Origin: Capitulum mitella
Taxonomy: Eukaryota; Arthropoda; Thecostraca; Pollicipedomorpha; Pollicipedidae
Assembly (NCBI GenBank): GCA_030062745.1
Contig: CP099840.1
Coordinates: 31,623,006-31,687,005, forward strand
Direction: 5' to 3'
DNA length: 64,000 nucleotides
Under the pieces are notes generated by a model, which made no database searches, was not told where the DNA came from, and saw nothing but the letters and a program-made list of their open reading frames with translations. The position numbers and the translations under genes were made by a program. Positions 1 through 12,772 of the stretch are shown piece by piece (position 1 is the first letter of the stretch; the number at the start of each line of letters is the position of its first letter).

Positions 1-2317
1 GAGCTCTCCTCTGGGCCGCGAATGAGTCAGCAGGCCAGGGACGGGCACGAGAGTCCTGACTCACTGATCGCACTCGAGGAGCCGAACCTGACTGGCCGAA
101 AGCTCTCGAGAAAACTGCGCTGTTGTTTATCTCAACGACTTGCGATCAGACTAGGGCTTAGAGGCATCCCATGGGAATTCTCAGCTCTCGTAATTAGGCT
201 TGCTAAATGCTAGTCCAAGGTGACTGCGGATCTCGGGACCAGATTTCTCACATTTGCCTGGCAACTGTGTTTTGAGAGGTAAAAGTCTCATTGTTTTTCG
301 ACCGGAAATGCCACGCTATGAAACGTTCTAAATGGTGCATGTTGTAATCAACAAGTATAACATATTGCAAACGTAAAAAGACAGAATGCCCAGACTTTCA
401 TCATACCGCCGTAAATGAAGTGCTCGCAAAATATTAGGCTTTGCAGGTCAAAACTATTTGCGTGAAAATCTTGTGCGTGAACGAGAGAAGACGTCCTTGT
501 TGTAGATAATCCAACCGGTGCGCAGACCTCCCATGGTTCAACGAGGCTGGGCTGTTGGCCCCTAATTAAATGCTCCCCCTCTTGCGTGAATACCTCCGAC
601 TACGGTGCCCCTCCAAGCCCTTTCGAAGTGAAATGAAGGCAATGGAATCTTCAAATTATCCTCATTACGGCAACAGCTTTCTCCTGTTTTCTGGTGGGTG
701 GCATGTTTGGGAAAATCAGAAATTATGCATGGCCTGGTTTATGAAAGGGTGGCACTGACCAAAGGCCCTCAGAAGTGTTGGTTTGACGACTCAATTACGC
801 CCTGCGCTGGGCAATTAGGATCCGAAAACAATGGACGGCGGCACCGTAAAACGGCCTCGCTAGACGGTCCACATACGTGGCCCACCTGCACCCTTCTGAC
901 GTCGCTCATACTCAGGACACTGCACCCGGCCCAGGCGGGGCGACCTGCACCCCACAGAAGGCGGGAAAATAACTGCCTGGAACTGAATGCTGTTTTTCAG
1001 CGACTGAGGGCGTACGTGGGGCGGAAGAAGGCGCACAACTTTACCGAGAAATGCCTCCCGGTGTACTTGATGTTTTTGACACCTGGCTGTCGACGCCAGT
1101 GTGAATCAGTGAAATCATTTCAGTGCAGCCGAAGATCTCCGACAATTGGAGTACAGCGGGCCTGAACCGGGTGCTCTGCATGGGGTAGGTGCAGTCTTCT
1201 TTTCTCACAAAGCTGGGGAACACGCGTGCAAATCATCTTTCGTGCACATCTTTCTTTTTTGCACCTTTCTCCTTCGCAACTTCTCGGCCTTTTGACGTCT
1301 TTGTACACGGGAGAATGCAGTGGATCTCCGGTGATGCGTCCTTATTTATTCTTTTTTTTAGTGTTTGACTCGCACAATTTAAATTCTCTCAGTATAACCT
1401 ACACTGAATAGGATGCACTGCCTGCCGCCATTCAGGTCAGAACATTGGTCATGCCCTGTTCCATTCGGTCATTTGCCTGTTAGGTGTGCATACGTTGTTG
1501 CAAAATACTGTCATCAGACTGGTCTAACTGTTTGTTAAACCAATGGCAACACTGCAAGACTGTGAGCCAAGAGACAAATGGCAACAAAATGCGCAAAATA
1601 TCACATCTATTCTTCATCCTTCGCTCTGACTGACTGATGAGAGGCGCTTGGTTCGCGTCCTTCCGCCCAGCTGGCAGAGGCGTCCCTGTCGTTCCGCGCC
1701 GTGTAACAGGACCGCTCCCCTCCCCCCCGGACCAGGAGATCGTGCGGCCGGCGCCTTATCTCACGACTCGTTAGTCCCTCGTCCGTTTATTCAAATGGAG
1801 GTCGGGTTTTACGCTTGTCTTCTGACGGACAGATGGGTATCGGTCGATCGGGAATACATTTCAGAAGCCGTAACAGAGCTTACAGATGATGTCGGATGAG
1901 ATGGGTCAAGACGTCGCTTACATTCTTGAGAAGACGATACTTCCGTGTGGTGCCGCCCGTAGTATCTATCGATCGGGAACGCGTTCTAGAAGATGTAAAA
2001 ATGGGACACCGGCTCCGCTAATTGGGCCCAAACCTGTCGGGATGCCAAAAGTAAAATGCTTCCATAGAACTATTTGTTCGCCTGTTAATATCACTGCAAG
2101 CATGACAATATTTTGTATTACCAGGTTCCTCTTGCATAGCAGAAACTCAGTCTAAGCACGCGTAATTTATAAAAAGCATGTTCCATTACGGCCGCAAAAA
2201 AGAATGTTCCAAGAGTTGATTTTCTGTTGCAGTCCATTTCCACTCTCAGAACGCTGAAGTAGTATGAAGTCAATGTTCACGTTAATTCTGGTTAACAACG
2301 TTGCCATATGCGTAACG
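1..2317. other. Intergenic, no gene recognised
   Basis: I see no exon with convincing splice signals or protein similarity on either strand. Open stretches here are short and of random composition. The right end lies just beyond the 3' end of the minus-strand ChtBD2 gene. Confidence 0.5.
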
Positions 2318-2323
2318 TTTATT
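2318..2323 (-). terminator. Candidate poly(A) signal of the ChtBD2 gene
   Basis: AATAAA on the minus strand, about 200 bases downstream of the stop codon at 2524-2526. The distance is reasonable for a 3' UTR, but such hexamers are common in AT-rich DNA. Confidence 0.4.
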
Positions 2324-2523
2324 TTGCACCACTGTGCACCGTCTAACACTCAACAGTTGCTTTATCTGCTTGTAAACTGGTTTTCAATAACAATAATGAC
2401 TACTTTAACAAATTAAAAACGCCTTCATAACAGCGCAAACCGGCGCAAACCACATACATAACGAAGATATTTTTCGTACATCAAAGTGACACAGTCACAA
2501 GCCTGGTTAAATTGTGTCCCTAG

Positions 2524-5500
2524 TCAGATATCCTCTCTGTCGACCCAGGGTGTAAAATCACGTGGGTTCCAGTCTTCACCGCGAGCGGCAAACCTCTCCA
2601 GAGCTTTGAACGGTCTCGAGAACACACCGTGCCCAACAGACTCACCTAGAATGTCAAGAAGCAATCCATTATTAATGACCTCCTCCATCACGGGACGCAA
2701 CCCAAGACGGCTTCCTTAGCATGAATAAGCAGATTGCCGGAAACCAAGGTAAAGCGTCCAGAATGGATTGATGATGGTAACGCTTCCCACATCTGTAAAC
2801 GCACGTTAAATATTCATAGCCCACTGTTGCACGCCTAGCGAAACAAGATGAGAACAAATATGTCGTGTTTACTAACCTGCGCTGGGTTGCTTTGTGCCTT
2901 CGGTTAGCTCTTTCGGAATCCTCAACCCAAACTCCTTGAATGATTTGTTTTTCAACAGGTCATCGTAGTCAAAGTCGAAGTCCACGGCAGCGTCATTGAA
3001 TCCCTCAGCATAGTCGTCAGACCCATCTAGCGTCTGTCCGTCGAAGCTGTAGTCTTCACTTCTGCCGCCCCTTCCGTCCACGGTCGACTGCTCCTGCTGC
3101 GTCTCGGACGTCGGAGCCGGGGCCGTGGACCGACCGTCGCCGAACGGGTTGTTGCGATCGTAGCCGTCCTGCACGGCGTCGACGCCCCTCTGGAAGGCTC
3201 GGCCGCCGTCCGCCCGTCCGGCATCGGCCACAGTAGGCGGCTCCACGCTCGACTCAGGTGGCGCCAGCTCCGCGGCGGCGGGCGGCCGCGCCATCGGCCG
3301 CGTCGGCGGCGGCCGGACGAAGGTGGTGCGGGAGACGCCGGGCGGCGGCAGGGCGCGGGACCGGCTCCGCGACTCGGCGGCCTCCAGCTGCCGGCCCCCG
3401 CGGCGCCCGATCTCGAAGTCGAACGCAGCGTCCCTGGCCCGCTCCAGGGCGCGGCCGCGGTGGGACGTGCTGCCCGGCAGCTCGCGCGAGCTCGGCGTCG
3501 ACGCAGCGGCGTCCAGTCTCCGCTCCGCCGAGTCGGCGCCGGCGAAGCTCCACCGGCGGCTCTGCGCGCGGCTCAGGAATTCGCTTGCCGCGTCCGGACC
3601 GAACCGGAGCTGCTGCGTGGCGCGCCGGCCCGGCTTGCCGCCGTAGGTGACGCGGATGATGAACGGCTTCGTTTTGACCTCCTTCCCGAGCTTCTGGCGG
3701 TCCTGCGGCGCCCTGAGTGTGGCCACGAACGTTTCTCACTCCGACGAGTGTAGCCCCCCTCTTCGTCGCCGTCGCCTGACGGTGCGTAGTTCCCGGTACG
3801 CTCGCTAGATGGCGGACGTCGGTACTGCTCGGTGGTGCTCGAAGCCGAGTAGGCCGAGTACGTCGAGTGCAGGTCGTTGCTCGGAGCTCGGTGGCTGTCG
3901 GGCCGGCCGCGGTACGAGCCCTCTGACCTGAGCGGAGCCCGAGGCCTCGCGGTACCCCCGACGCTGGACGAGTGATAAGATCCTCTGCTCTCGTGGCCGC
4001 CCGAACGGTACGACGATTCCCCGCCCGGACGAGGGCTGTACGACTTCGCCGGAGGCCTGTAGTCGTCCGTGGCAAAGTCCTCGTAGTCGTCGATCCAGTC
4101 GTCCTCGAACATGTAGCCTGACATGAAACGACCCTCCTGAAAACGTCCCCAGGATTATCTGACCTGTTGGCGGGACCTGACGTGATGTGACTTGAACTGA
4201 CTCGGCCTGGCCTGACCGGACGTTATCTGACTGGACCCGGCCGGGGCTTCTGTGCTAGCTCATTATAGGTCGGATGAAAAACTACTAAAAATTGTTTCCA
4301 TAGTTTTCCTTCTCGTTATCGTATTTAACTTCAACAGCGCTTTCGTGCTGGCTCATTACAGGCCGAGGGAGAAAACTACGAATGTATCGTTTTTGGAGTG
4401 GGTTATCATGTCAACGTGCCAGCGCCTTTTTCTACAGCTGTGCAGACCACTGTAATATCACACTGCAGGCACTTTTACTCACTCTGAACGTAGAGGATGG
4501 CAGTGGCTGGTCTTCTGTGCAGTCCGTGTTGAACCACCAGTCACACGTGGCCAGCGACTGGCTGAATACCGTACCGTTCTGGAAGACCAGAGAATCTCGG
4601 CTTAATGACACTTAGATTACTGTCGTAAGGCAGCGCAGACTCTAACCCATTTGATGTCCTTGAAGAACGCAGTTCCCCGTAGGATCTTCGAATCGTTACC
4701 ACTAAGGTATTAACAGCATTTTCTGTGTATCCATCATACTGACAGATGGTAATGTTGTAGTTTAAACGCTGAAAAAAGACGTATAGAAATAATACATGTC
4801 CACCATATGAACGTGTCAATTTGATACCCTGATCATTGGCGCAGCCAACACTTTCATGAAGGACAAAATGATATAACGAAATTGCTAATCGTTTGGCCAT
4901 CAGAGCCCAGTTACTGATAAGTAACAAAGGCAAAATCGGTAGTAATGGGTTTTTATCGGCCCCAATGCACCCTTGGCTGTGCTACTAACTCCGATGCCAA
5001 AACGAGAGGCATGCTTCGTCCCCTCCAGTAAGCTTCACCAAATTAATCGTAATGGATTATTAGGCTCCTCCCATTTTTAACACGCGTGTATGTCCTTTTT
5101 ATAAACGATGCAGGCAAAGGAGGGCATGTTTTTAATAAAGTCTGGGCGATGGAATGATTAATGGCTGCTCAAACCACCAATATGATGAAATCGCTTCAGC
5201 GCTGTCGAATGCTCCCTTTGAAACATTATTCATGTCGAAGAGATTATAACGGGCAGGATAACTGGAAGTTACGAAAGGGGAAAAAAACATAGCTGTCATC
5301 GTTCACTTACCGGGGTCATGTACTCCAGATTCTTAAGGATGCTAGAGAAATACTTTGCTATACCGAACACAAGTTATGCAAATGCCTATTCCACTGAGAA
5401 AATAAATTTGTGCCATCTGTAAACGATGCTACCAGCCTACATCTCTTCATACAACATGTCCCCCCAAAAATGTGCTGCCTACTTTTCTTAACAACAGACG

Positions 5501-8500
5501 TAGTTTTAAAGATAAACAGGTAATTTTTTACATAACTATGCACATGCATCGCACATGCCACGGTATATTTCTGTCCCTGAAACGTTTGTTAGTGCCGGAG
5601 TTATGACTTGATCAAGATGGGGCTCACAATCAAGGAAAAGGCATTTTGCGTTGAAAAATACGCAACAACCAAATCTTCCCAACAGACCGGTTTGGAGTTT
5701 GCACACCGTTTCGGTCTTAAAAGATGCGATTCCCCCAACAGACAGTCAATTTGTCGTAGGATGTAAAAATTCAGAGTTCATGGAACGGTGCACAATCTGA
5801 ATGCGTTCGAAGCTATTCATACGGGAAGACCAAGATTTCAAAGAACTCCAGCCAACATCGCCGTCGTCGCGTCCCTTCGCAGCCACTGCCAAGAGCTCGA
5901 TTTGTCCAACAATGGATTGTCTAATGGATTGTGATGGAGTATTTAAAACCACACCCATACCAGACAAGTGTGTACCATAAACTCGAGCCCCAAGACACGG
6001 AGAAACGGATGGCGATGTGTCAGTGGTTGACCGACAAACTCGAGCAGGAACCAAACTTCCTTGACCTTTAATTTACGTATGAAGCAAACGTTTTGCTCTC
6101 TGGAGATGTCAATTCAAAGAACAATGTTTACTGGGCATCGCACTTCACAGTGAACGCTGCGGTCCGAGCGATTCCCGTCGCTCAGGGCGTGAACGTTGTG
6201 AACAATGTCGCCAAACGCATTCGGACGTGTTTCAGCCGCCGAGGCCAACATTTAGAGCACATAATAAAACAGTCATAAAATCAATACTAAATGTCTTGTC
6301 GTTATGAAAGCTCGTGGAAAAAACATGCAATGCATTACAAATGCTGTGCGAAAATATCACGTTCTTAACTCAATAGGCAAAGAAGCTACTGCCGAGGTTA
6401 AGTGTCACATTTTTGGGGGACACCCTGTACGTGAACAGTAATGATGGAAACGGAACATCGAAATGCAAGTGTTATCAAATTCTGCCAACTATAACGTACT
6501 CTGACTGCCATTCAAGAGCGTCAACCGGCACTTCGCTCAATGAGGGGCAATGGGGCCGCTTTGGATTAAATTGCACCCCAGTGCGGATGTGAAGGATACT
6601 TCTTCGGTGCACTCTGTCGTGTGAACTCCGGTGCACTCCGTGGTGTCAGGAAGGGATAACCGCCACACCCGCCCTCCTACTGACAACTTCACTAGTGAAG
6701 CCATCATGCATACAGCTTCATTACGAATGTCTGTTGAAACGTTTTGGTTCTTTTCTTTGTGGTGAGTAAGCGCTAGTTTACAAACTACGCCTCCAGTTTA
6801 TTTCAGAAGAACGGGTGATCCTGACTTATGGCATGGATTTCCAGTTCATACAAGAATGATGCATTTGGCGGAGCTCCAACTTGCGCTGTCACACATGATT
6901 CCCCTTCTGCGAACTAGTCTGAGTATGCGTTTCTGTCCATTTATGGAACAAGACAACCACGCATGCCTACCGGACTCCACCCGCTGAGCTGATTTCACCC
7001 ACCTGATACTCCGGTGTCACTGCTCACTGCTTAGTCCCCCCGCACACACACCGCTTACTCACCGGACAGAGGAAGGAGCTCATCCGGAACGGACCGTGAC
7101 AGACGTGGTACACCTGGGCAGGCAGAGGACGCTCCGTTACGTCACGGGCCGTGCCACGACGAGATGACTTATTTCATCACGGAATCGAGGCAGCTGCACG
7201 CGCGCCTCACAGCAGGAATGCGTGGCGGCTTAGTTGTGCTTCTGAACGCAAGTAGGCTCTCCGGGTTTGGATTGGTCACACGTTACAGTTGGTCCAGAGC
7301 GTGAGGGACGTTTGTTGATTCTGTCTGCGGATTTGTTGTTCGTACAAGCACTGGTTCCGCTGTTATCAAACTGTGAGTAATTTTCATAGGAAAACCCACA
7401 ATGCGCGAAGAACAGTTACCGGTGGTAATGGGTCATGGCGTATTCCCGCTTATCCAGCGCCGTTAGTCCTTAAATCAAGACTGTTTGGTGATTCGATTCG
7501 AAACAGCTTGACTTGGCATTCTTTCCAGCCGCCATCTCAGCCGTGCTCCTATCGAAACAATCGCCGGTACTTGAGCACAAGTTTACGAAAATCACTAAAG
7601 TGGCAACAGCCGCAAATGCACAGAGCTATTTCACGGACTCAGAAAAGAAACGATATAAAAAGGAGTAAGGGAGAGGGAAAAAAAGGAGAGCGAGAAAGAG
7701 AGAGACGTGCTCGAGTATGACAAATGCCCGGGGGCGGGACAGTTGGAAGCTGCGGCCGTCTCACCTGACACCTGGTGAACACGTCGGAATAGTAGCCCTC
7801 GGGCCGGCCGGCGCACGAGAACTGGGTCACCGGTATACGGCCCAGGATCGGGTAGTCCTCCCCGGGCAGGCCTGCCGGCACAGAACAACATCAGGTCTGA
7901 CGGCACTCTGTCACCTGCCCATCTGACGGTGTAGCTGGACCTGGACCTGACAGCTGGACCTGGCCGGCCGGACAGGCTTCAAGTGGCATGTTCAAATGTC
8001 GGTGACGTTTGAGCGTTTTTAGGAGTCATGGTTCGCTTGATCGATTGGTGAAAACTTCCTGGCGTTTGGACTAGGAAAACTAATGCTAAGGATGCCAGAT
8101 TCATAAGTCAAGAGCCGCTCTTGTCCGTTAGAACAATAATTTTTACAGCCATTTGTAATGCAGCCCGGAGGAAATACGGTCCATCAGTCATCTTCACGCC
8201 CTGAACTACATCCAAAACACGTCATTACGTCACCGCACGCGCAGCGGCCGTGCTCATATTTCATCCACACTAGGTCAGCGGACCGTCACAGAACGAGCCG
8301 ACAATGCGGCAATGTTTATTAATTATTGACAAGGCGCCGTGAGTGGTCATTGTACGCGGCAACCCACTGTGGACCACAGAGCCAGGGCCAACGTATCGAG
8401 GTCCGACTGCACTTCCCGCCACGCCAGCGGGCCGCGACCCTCGACCCGCGCCGTGACGTCATCGGTGACCGGCAGTCAGCTGAAGACTGGTGCCCGTCCG

Positions 8501-10028
8501 GCTGGCGATGGTTTTCTGATGATGTCTTTGGCGGTCGGCGGTGGCGGCCCGTGTTCGCCACGCGGCCGCCGAAGTGACCACATGGCTCGCTTTGTTCGCG
8601 ACGGGTCGTTAATCACCGTCTGGGGCGGCCAGCCGGCCGGCGGGTATCGGGGAGGGTGGGCCCGCCGCCCGGAAGGTGAGCGGGATTGAAAGCGCGCGGG
8701 AGAGAGCTGGGTGCCTTATGGGCTGCTGGGTGGAGCAGCCTCGGACAACACGTGAGGAGGAGGTGCTGAAAACTGATGTTCGTTCACCCGTGACGTAACT
8801 CACTAAGTGAAAAGTGTGAAGAGGATATTTTTGTATGAATCACTTAGAACATGATAAGCAGTTCATGCCATATTTGCAATGCGTGCGTGCAAGCGCTGAT
8901 TGGGCACGAAAGCCCGACTTCGTTCTCCATTTCGCGGTCTCTGTTTTGCAACGCTTTCAAATGCACAGAGGCCGTAAAAACGATTCACCCATCGACCCCA
9001 ACACCGCCAATTCGCCAACATCATGCGCTCTCCGAGCGTCTCGCGCCAGCTAAACTGACCTGGTACGACGTCCCTCAGCCAGTCGAGGCCGCCGCCGCCG
9101 CCGTGGTCGGCGTGGTCGTCGGACGGGTGGCCGCCGTCGTACCCCTGGAGCTCGGGCCTGCCGCGGTCCGCCGGCGGCGCTCCGTACCCGGACAGCGGCG
9201 GCCGGTACGTGGTGATGGCCGGAGCACGGCCGCGCGGCGGCCCGTACCGCGGGCTGGGCGTGGCCCCGCGCGCGGACGGCGCCGGCCTGTACCGCTCCGT
9301 CGGAGGACGGTACCGTGAAGATGGGGCCGATGTGACCCGCGCCGGCGGCGCATTGTATTTGGGCGTCGACGCGCGAAATCTGTCCGACGGTGACCTGAAC
9401 GCGGAAGACGCGTCGTCGAACACGTGCGACGGCGACCTGTGACCGGTCTGCCGGTCGTATTCCCCGGCCGGCGCCCGGTACCTGCTCGACGGCCGGTCCA
9501 GGCCGTTCTGGGGCGCGCGGTACGTCGACGACGGCCGCCCCGTCGGCGCGCCGTACTTCGTCGACGGCCGGCGCCGGCCGGCCGTCAGCCGCCTGGATCC
9601 GCGGTCGCGGTCCTCCAGCGTCGAGTAGGACCGCCTGGCGGCCGGTGCGCCCTCCTCCCTCGGGGTGTCATGTTCGCCGTGCTGGCGCCTGGCGCTCAGC
9701 TGCGCCAGCAGGGAGCGGCGCGCCGCCGGCGGCGTCTGCGCCAGGATCCGGCGCCAGGCATCCGGGCTGGTGCTGGCCAACTGCAGAAGCTCGTCGGACG
9801 CTATCGGGATCGAGATCTGCAGCTGCACCGTGTCCTGGCGACAGGTGCCGATACCGTTGGCGCCATGGTTAACGATACCAGACAATCTCTGCAGCAGAGA
9901 TTGTGTCTGGCATATATATATATATTATTCTATTATTCTTTATATCTCGTATATATATATATATATACATATATATTCTACAAAGACTGTGTCTGGCAGT
10001 TATACATATATATTATGCAGATAAAGCG

Positions 10029-10101
<73 letters not shown>

Positions 10102-11426
10102 CCATTCCTCGAACTCGAATCGCTACAATCGTCTGACAGCTGAATGGTCTGCGGCAGGACGGTTTCCACGGCTGGGGGCTGCCAGCCGGCTCGCTGTCGG
10201 CTGCCAGGTGGCGCGCCGTCAGGCGGGGCCCTCTCCGTGGTGACCCCGGGTCAGCGGCGCTCCACTTACCACAGACGGCCGCGCCGTGTGCTCGTTCCCG
10301 GCCGTGCTGGGCCCAAAGATGTCCCCCGCCGCCGGGCCGCACAGAGCTGGGGAATCAGCGCAGACAGATATCAGCGGGGGTTAACAGTACCCACAGCGCC
10401 CAGCGGGCAGGGTCTCAGAGAGCTCGACACTTCCCGTAAATGGGCACTCTGGAATGTTGGCGCGGGAATGGGTGATGCGGCGGTTTCGAAAGGGTTCTTA
10501 TGAACGCGGCAAGTCATTGTTATCATCCCGGCTCCGCTCATGGGTCCAGGGCCCGGACGTTTGTCCGTGGCATCTGATACCGTTCATCGGGGATTGATCT
10601 GGGCTCTCAATGGGCCATCAGCACCGCCGGCCGGCGAGAAACATGCACATCATCGCCTCTTATTAGATGTCCCGCTTGAGAGGCGTCCGCTCGCTCGGAA
10701 AATTGGGACGTACCGGGTGTCGGGCCGGCTGTCACCGCGCCGGCGGGCGCCGTGGGCGGGCGGCGCCGCGCCTAAAAGGCCGTCGTGCAAGCGGTCATGC
10801 AGCCGGGACTAATTAGTGGCCGCTCGGCAGTGGACGCGTTAATCACGGACAGTTGGCCCCCGGCAGATGGCACGGTTCGGCGGCCCCGGCTTTGTTTCCG
10901 GACCGAGTTCGCGTGATGTGCACTAGATGGTGCACTAGATGCCAGGAATCCGTGCAATGAAATCGTTGAGCGACTGCTATGGCGTGAAACAAAGCGACTG
11001 GGCGAGGTCCAGATAACTAGTCCAGTCTAGGTCACGTATGGGCTGGTTCTGTGGTCCACTGAACGGACCACCCATGACAACGATGATCTTGCTCCGCTGG
11101 TGCACTATTTTGCGCCTGGTCATGCTTTGTGCACGTCCAGAAAATAAAACTTGAAGTCAAGTCCCCATATTCCTACAGTTTCGTTCGCCCGAACCATACG
11201 GAAATTTGCAGCATGCGCCGGACCAAGTCACGCACATTAACCAAAGTAGGAGAAGAAACCTCGCGTTGCCTCGTCGTATGACTGACCTCGCCTCGAGCTG
11301 AGTTGAAAGCAGTCAACGTAACCCGAACCACCCCAAAAAATGTCACGTTCGTTGCGGAGTCGGAGCCGCTTCGGCCGGCTCACCGTTCCAGCAGAGGGCG
11401 ATCAGCAGGGTCGTGGCGGCGTCCAT
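2524..11426 (-). CDS. Secreted CPAP1-like cuticle protein with resilin-like repeats and one ChtBD2 domain
   Basis: Probable extracellular chitin-binding structural protein of about 828 residues. Coding exons in transcript order: 11426-11384, 10346-10270, 9834 (or 9888)-9060, 7871-7765, 7113-7063, 4578-4483, 4136-2877 (containing a frame change) and 2714-2524. Phases agree at every junction outside that change. Exon 1 starts at ATG 11426 with a hydrophobic signal peptide (MDAATTLLIALCWNALCG across the first junction). Exon 3 is rich in Tyr/Pro/Arg/Ser with resilin-like units such as SSTYRAP, SSRYRAP and YGAPP. Exons 4-6 form one peritrophin-A domain, preceded by LPGEDYPILGRIP, with six cysteines near residues 318, 333, 339, 350, 363 and 371 and the hallmark CDWWFNTDC. 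Exon 7 gives an Asp/Tyr-rich then Arg/Ser-rich tail. The last exon ends in a well-ordered stretch finishing WVDREDI. The ChtBD2 call is firm; the repeat-region function (elastic cuticle) is inferred. The exon 3 acceptor is ambiguous and the 5' UTR is not mapped. Confidence 0.8.
3713..3825 (-). other. Putative 113-nt intron, or frame change, inside exon 7 of the ChtBD2 gene
   Basis: The frame entering exon 7 (MSGYMFEDDWIDDYEDF) and the frame leaving it (FKEFGLRIPKELTEG) differ. Removing 3825-3713 (GTACCG donor, CACTCAG acceptor) restores one frame and keeps the correct phase at both outer junctions. The donor is weak and the putative intron is itself coding-like. An assembly indel, for example in the six-G run near 3755, is an equal alternative. 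Confidence 0.35.
5450..6429 (+). mobile_element. Broken mariner-like (Tc1/mariner) DNA transposon in an intron
   Basis: Terminal inverted repeats match over about 25 bases, starting TACAACATGTCCCC on the left and ending GGGGGACACCCTGTA on the right. Both ends carry TA, as expected for a TA target site. Inside, MGLTIKEKAFCVEKYATT begins at 5618 and resembles the N-terminal helix-turn-helix of arthropod mariner transposases. A C-terminal part lies at about 6010-6275, with WLTDKLEQEPNFLD and VAKRIRTCFSRRGQHLEH. At 980 bp it is shorter than intact relatives of about 1.2-1.4 kb. The central catalytic region is largely missing and the frame is interrupted, so it is non-autonomous. It lies between exons 5 and 6 of the ChtBD2 gene. 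Confidence 0.75.
8036..9053. other. Intron of the ChtBD2 gene, GC-rich in part
   Basis: Between exons 3 and 4. A GC- and CpG-rich patch lies at about 8380-8660. The open frames there have no recognisable similarity or splice-site support, so I treat them as non-coding. Confidence 0.4.
9911..10098. repeat. (AT)n microsatellite block
   Basis: Several TA runs, the longest about 66 bases at 10033-10098. It sits in the intron between exons 2 and 3 of the ChtBD2 gene, directly upstream of the exon 3 acceptor. Frames through it read only Ile/Tyr and are not genes. Confidence 0.95.
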
Positions 11427-11890
11427 CGTCGGCCGGAATCTCACATCGCCGCCGCTCCGCTCCGCCGCCGCGCCCGCGTACGGTCCCGTCCCGCGCCGGC
11501 CGCCGTCGGAGCGCGTCTCCGACCAAAGCGTCGGCGCCGGCCGGATCGGAGCCGCGCCGCCGCCGCGCCGCGTCGACTGCCGCCGGCCGCCGCCGAGCGC
11601 CGGAGAAAACCGGCCGCCCGTGGGAAGCGGCGCCGACGGAGGCCGCCCGGCGAAACGGCGGCGATTGTGGTGCGCCGATTGTGGCGCGCCGAATCGCGTG
11701 CAAACAGCGGCGACAGCCGGCTCGGCGCCCGGCCATTATTTGCGGGTGAAAATGGCCGAGACAGGACCGGAGGAAGATGTTACTTTCTGGCCGCGGACAG
11801 ATGGGCGACCGGCCGCTGGCGCCAGCGCCTCCTGCTGCCCGGTGAAGGGGCGCAGGCCAATCTGTCCTCACAACTGCGTGAGGTTGTGAC
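11340..11890. promoter_or_regulatory. CpG island at the 5' end of the ChtBD2 gene
   Basis: Very GC- and CpG-rich block that contains the minus-strand start codon (11426) and extends upstream of it. Frames are open on several strands at once, as expected from base composition rather than coding. Likely promoter and 5' UTR of the gene running leftward. Confidence 0.5.
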
Positions 11891-12768
11891 AAATGTTGAA
11901 CTACGTTAAGCTTTTTGCTCTCATAGTCTTTGACAAGAGCCTGCTTCTTATTCTACACTCATCTAAAGTAGTAGATGCTACTTGGGGCGACTCGGCATTT
12001 GTTGGTTTCCGTCGGCGTCAGAACATCGCATTGCTCTCAACATAGACCAGCCGTCTTCGCCGAAAATTGCCAGCGTCGGTTCGTATGCTTACCGTCTGGC
12101 GACTTAAACGTTTTGGCCTGTTCGACTGGCTGCCTACCATCTGTGAGTCGGGCGAATTTGAACCTGATTGCATGCACACGTCGAGCCTCGACATGTTCCT
12201 AACCACGAGGTGTCGTCGCCAGGGTGTCTGGAACTTGAGTTTCCCACCGCCATTGCCTTTTGTCATAACATTGCTTTTTAATGCATTACAATCAATGCAC
12301 CCGCAATTTCATATCTTCTCATTCTACGTTTCCTCAAGCATAATTGCTCAGTACGCAAGGAAATTTATTTAACAAACACAACGCTCTGCTCCATCTGTCT
12401 GCTACGAGAACCGCAAAACTCCCACGCCTACAACTCGATTAGCAGAAGAGATATTCGCACAGATGACTTTCGCTCGTACGTTACCGTTACCAAACAGAAG
12501 AGGAAATGAAAATCCGTTTAGCTCTCTGGCGTTTTCTCGGTGCGGAAATGACCTCTAAGCTTTCGCATAGTTTCAGACGTAATGTAAAAGCACTGATGAT
12601 GCACTGCAATGCTTTGTCATACCGTTAACTTCCGGTTGACACGAAGTCATCAAAGAAAGGGTTTGGGATGAATAAACGGGACAATTTATTCATGCTTATC
12701 TTATCTTACCACTGAATCTTACCGTGGCGGTTCAAAGAGCGATGCCATTAAATCTAAAGGGTTTTACC
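11891..12768. other. Intergenic, nothing recognised
   Basis: Mixed-composition DNA between the CpG island and a transposon. No coding exon or named repeat seen. Confidence 0.4.
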
Positions 12769-12772
12769 TTAA

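Noticed and set aside
1648-1710. Possible plus-strand terminal exon (LAEASLSFRAV then stop) after a CCGCCCAG acceptor-like site
   Set aside because: Only eleven codons, no upstream exon with matching phase found, and no similarity.
9903-10169. Ile/Tyr repeat frames
   Set aside because: Translations of an (AT)n microsatellite.
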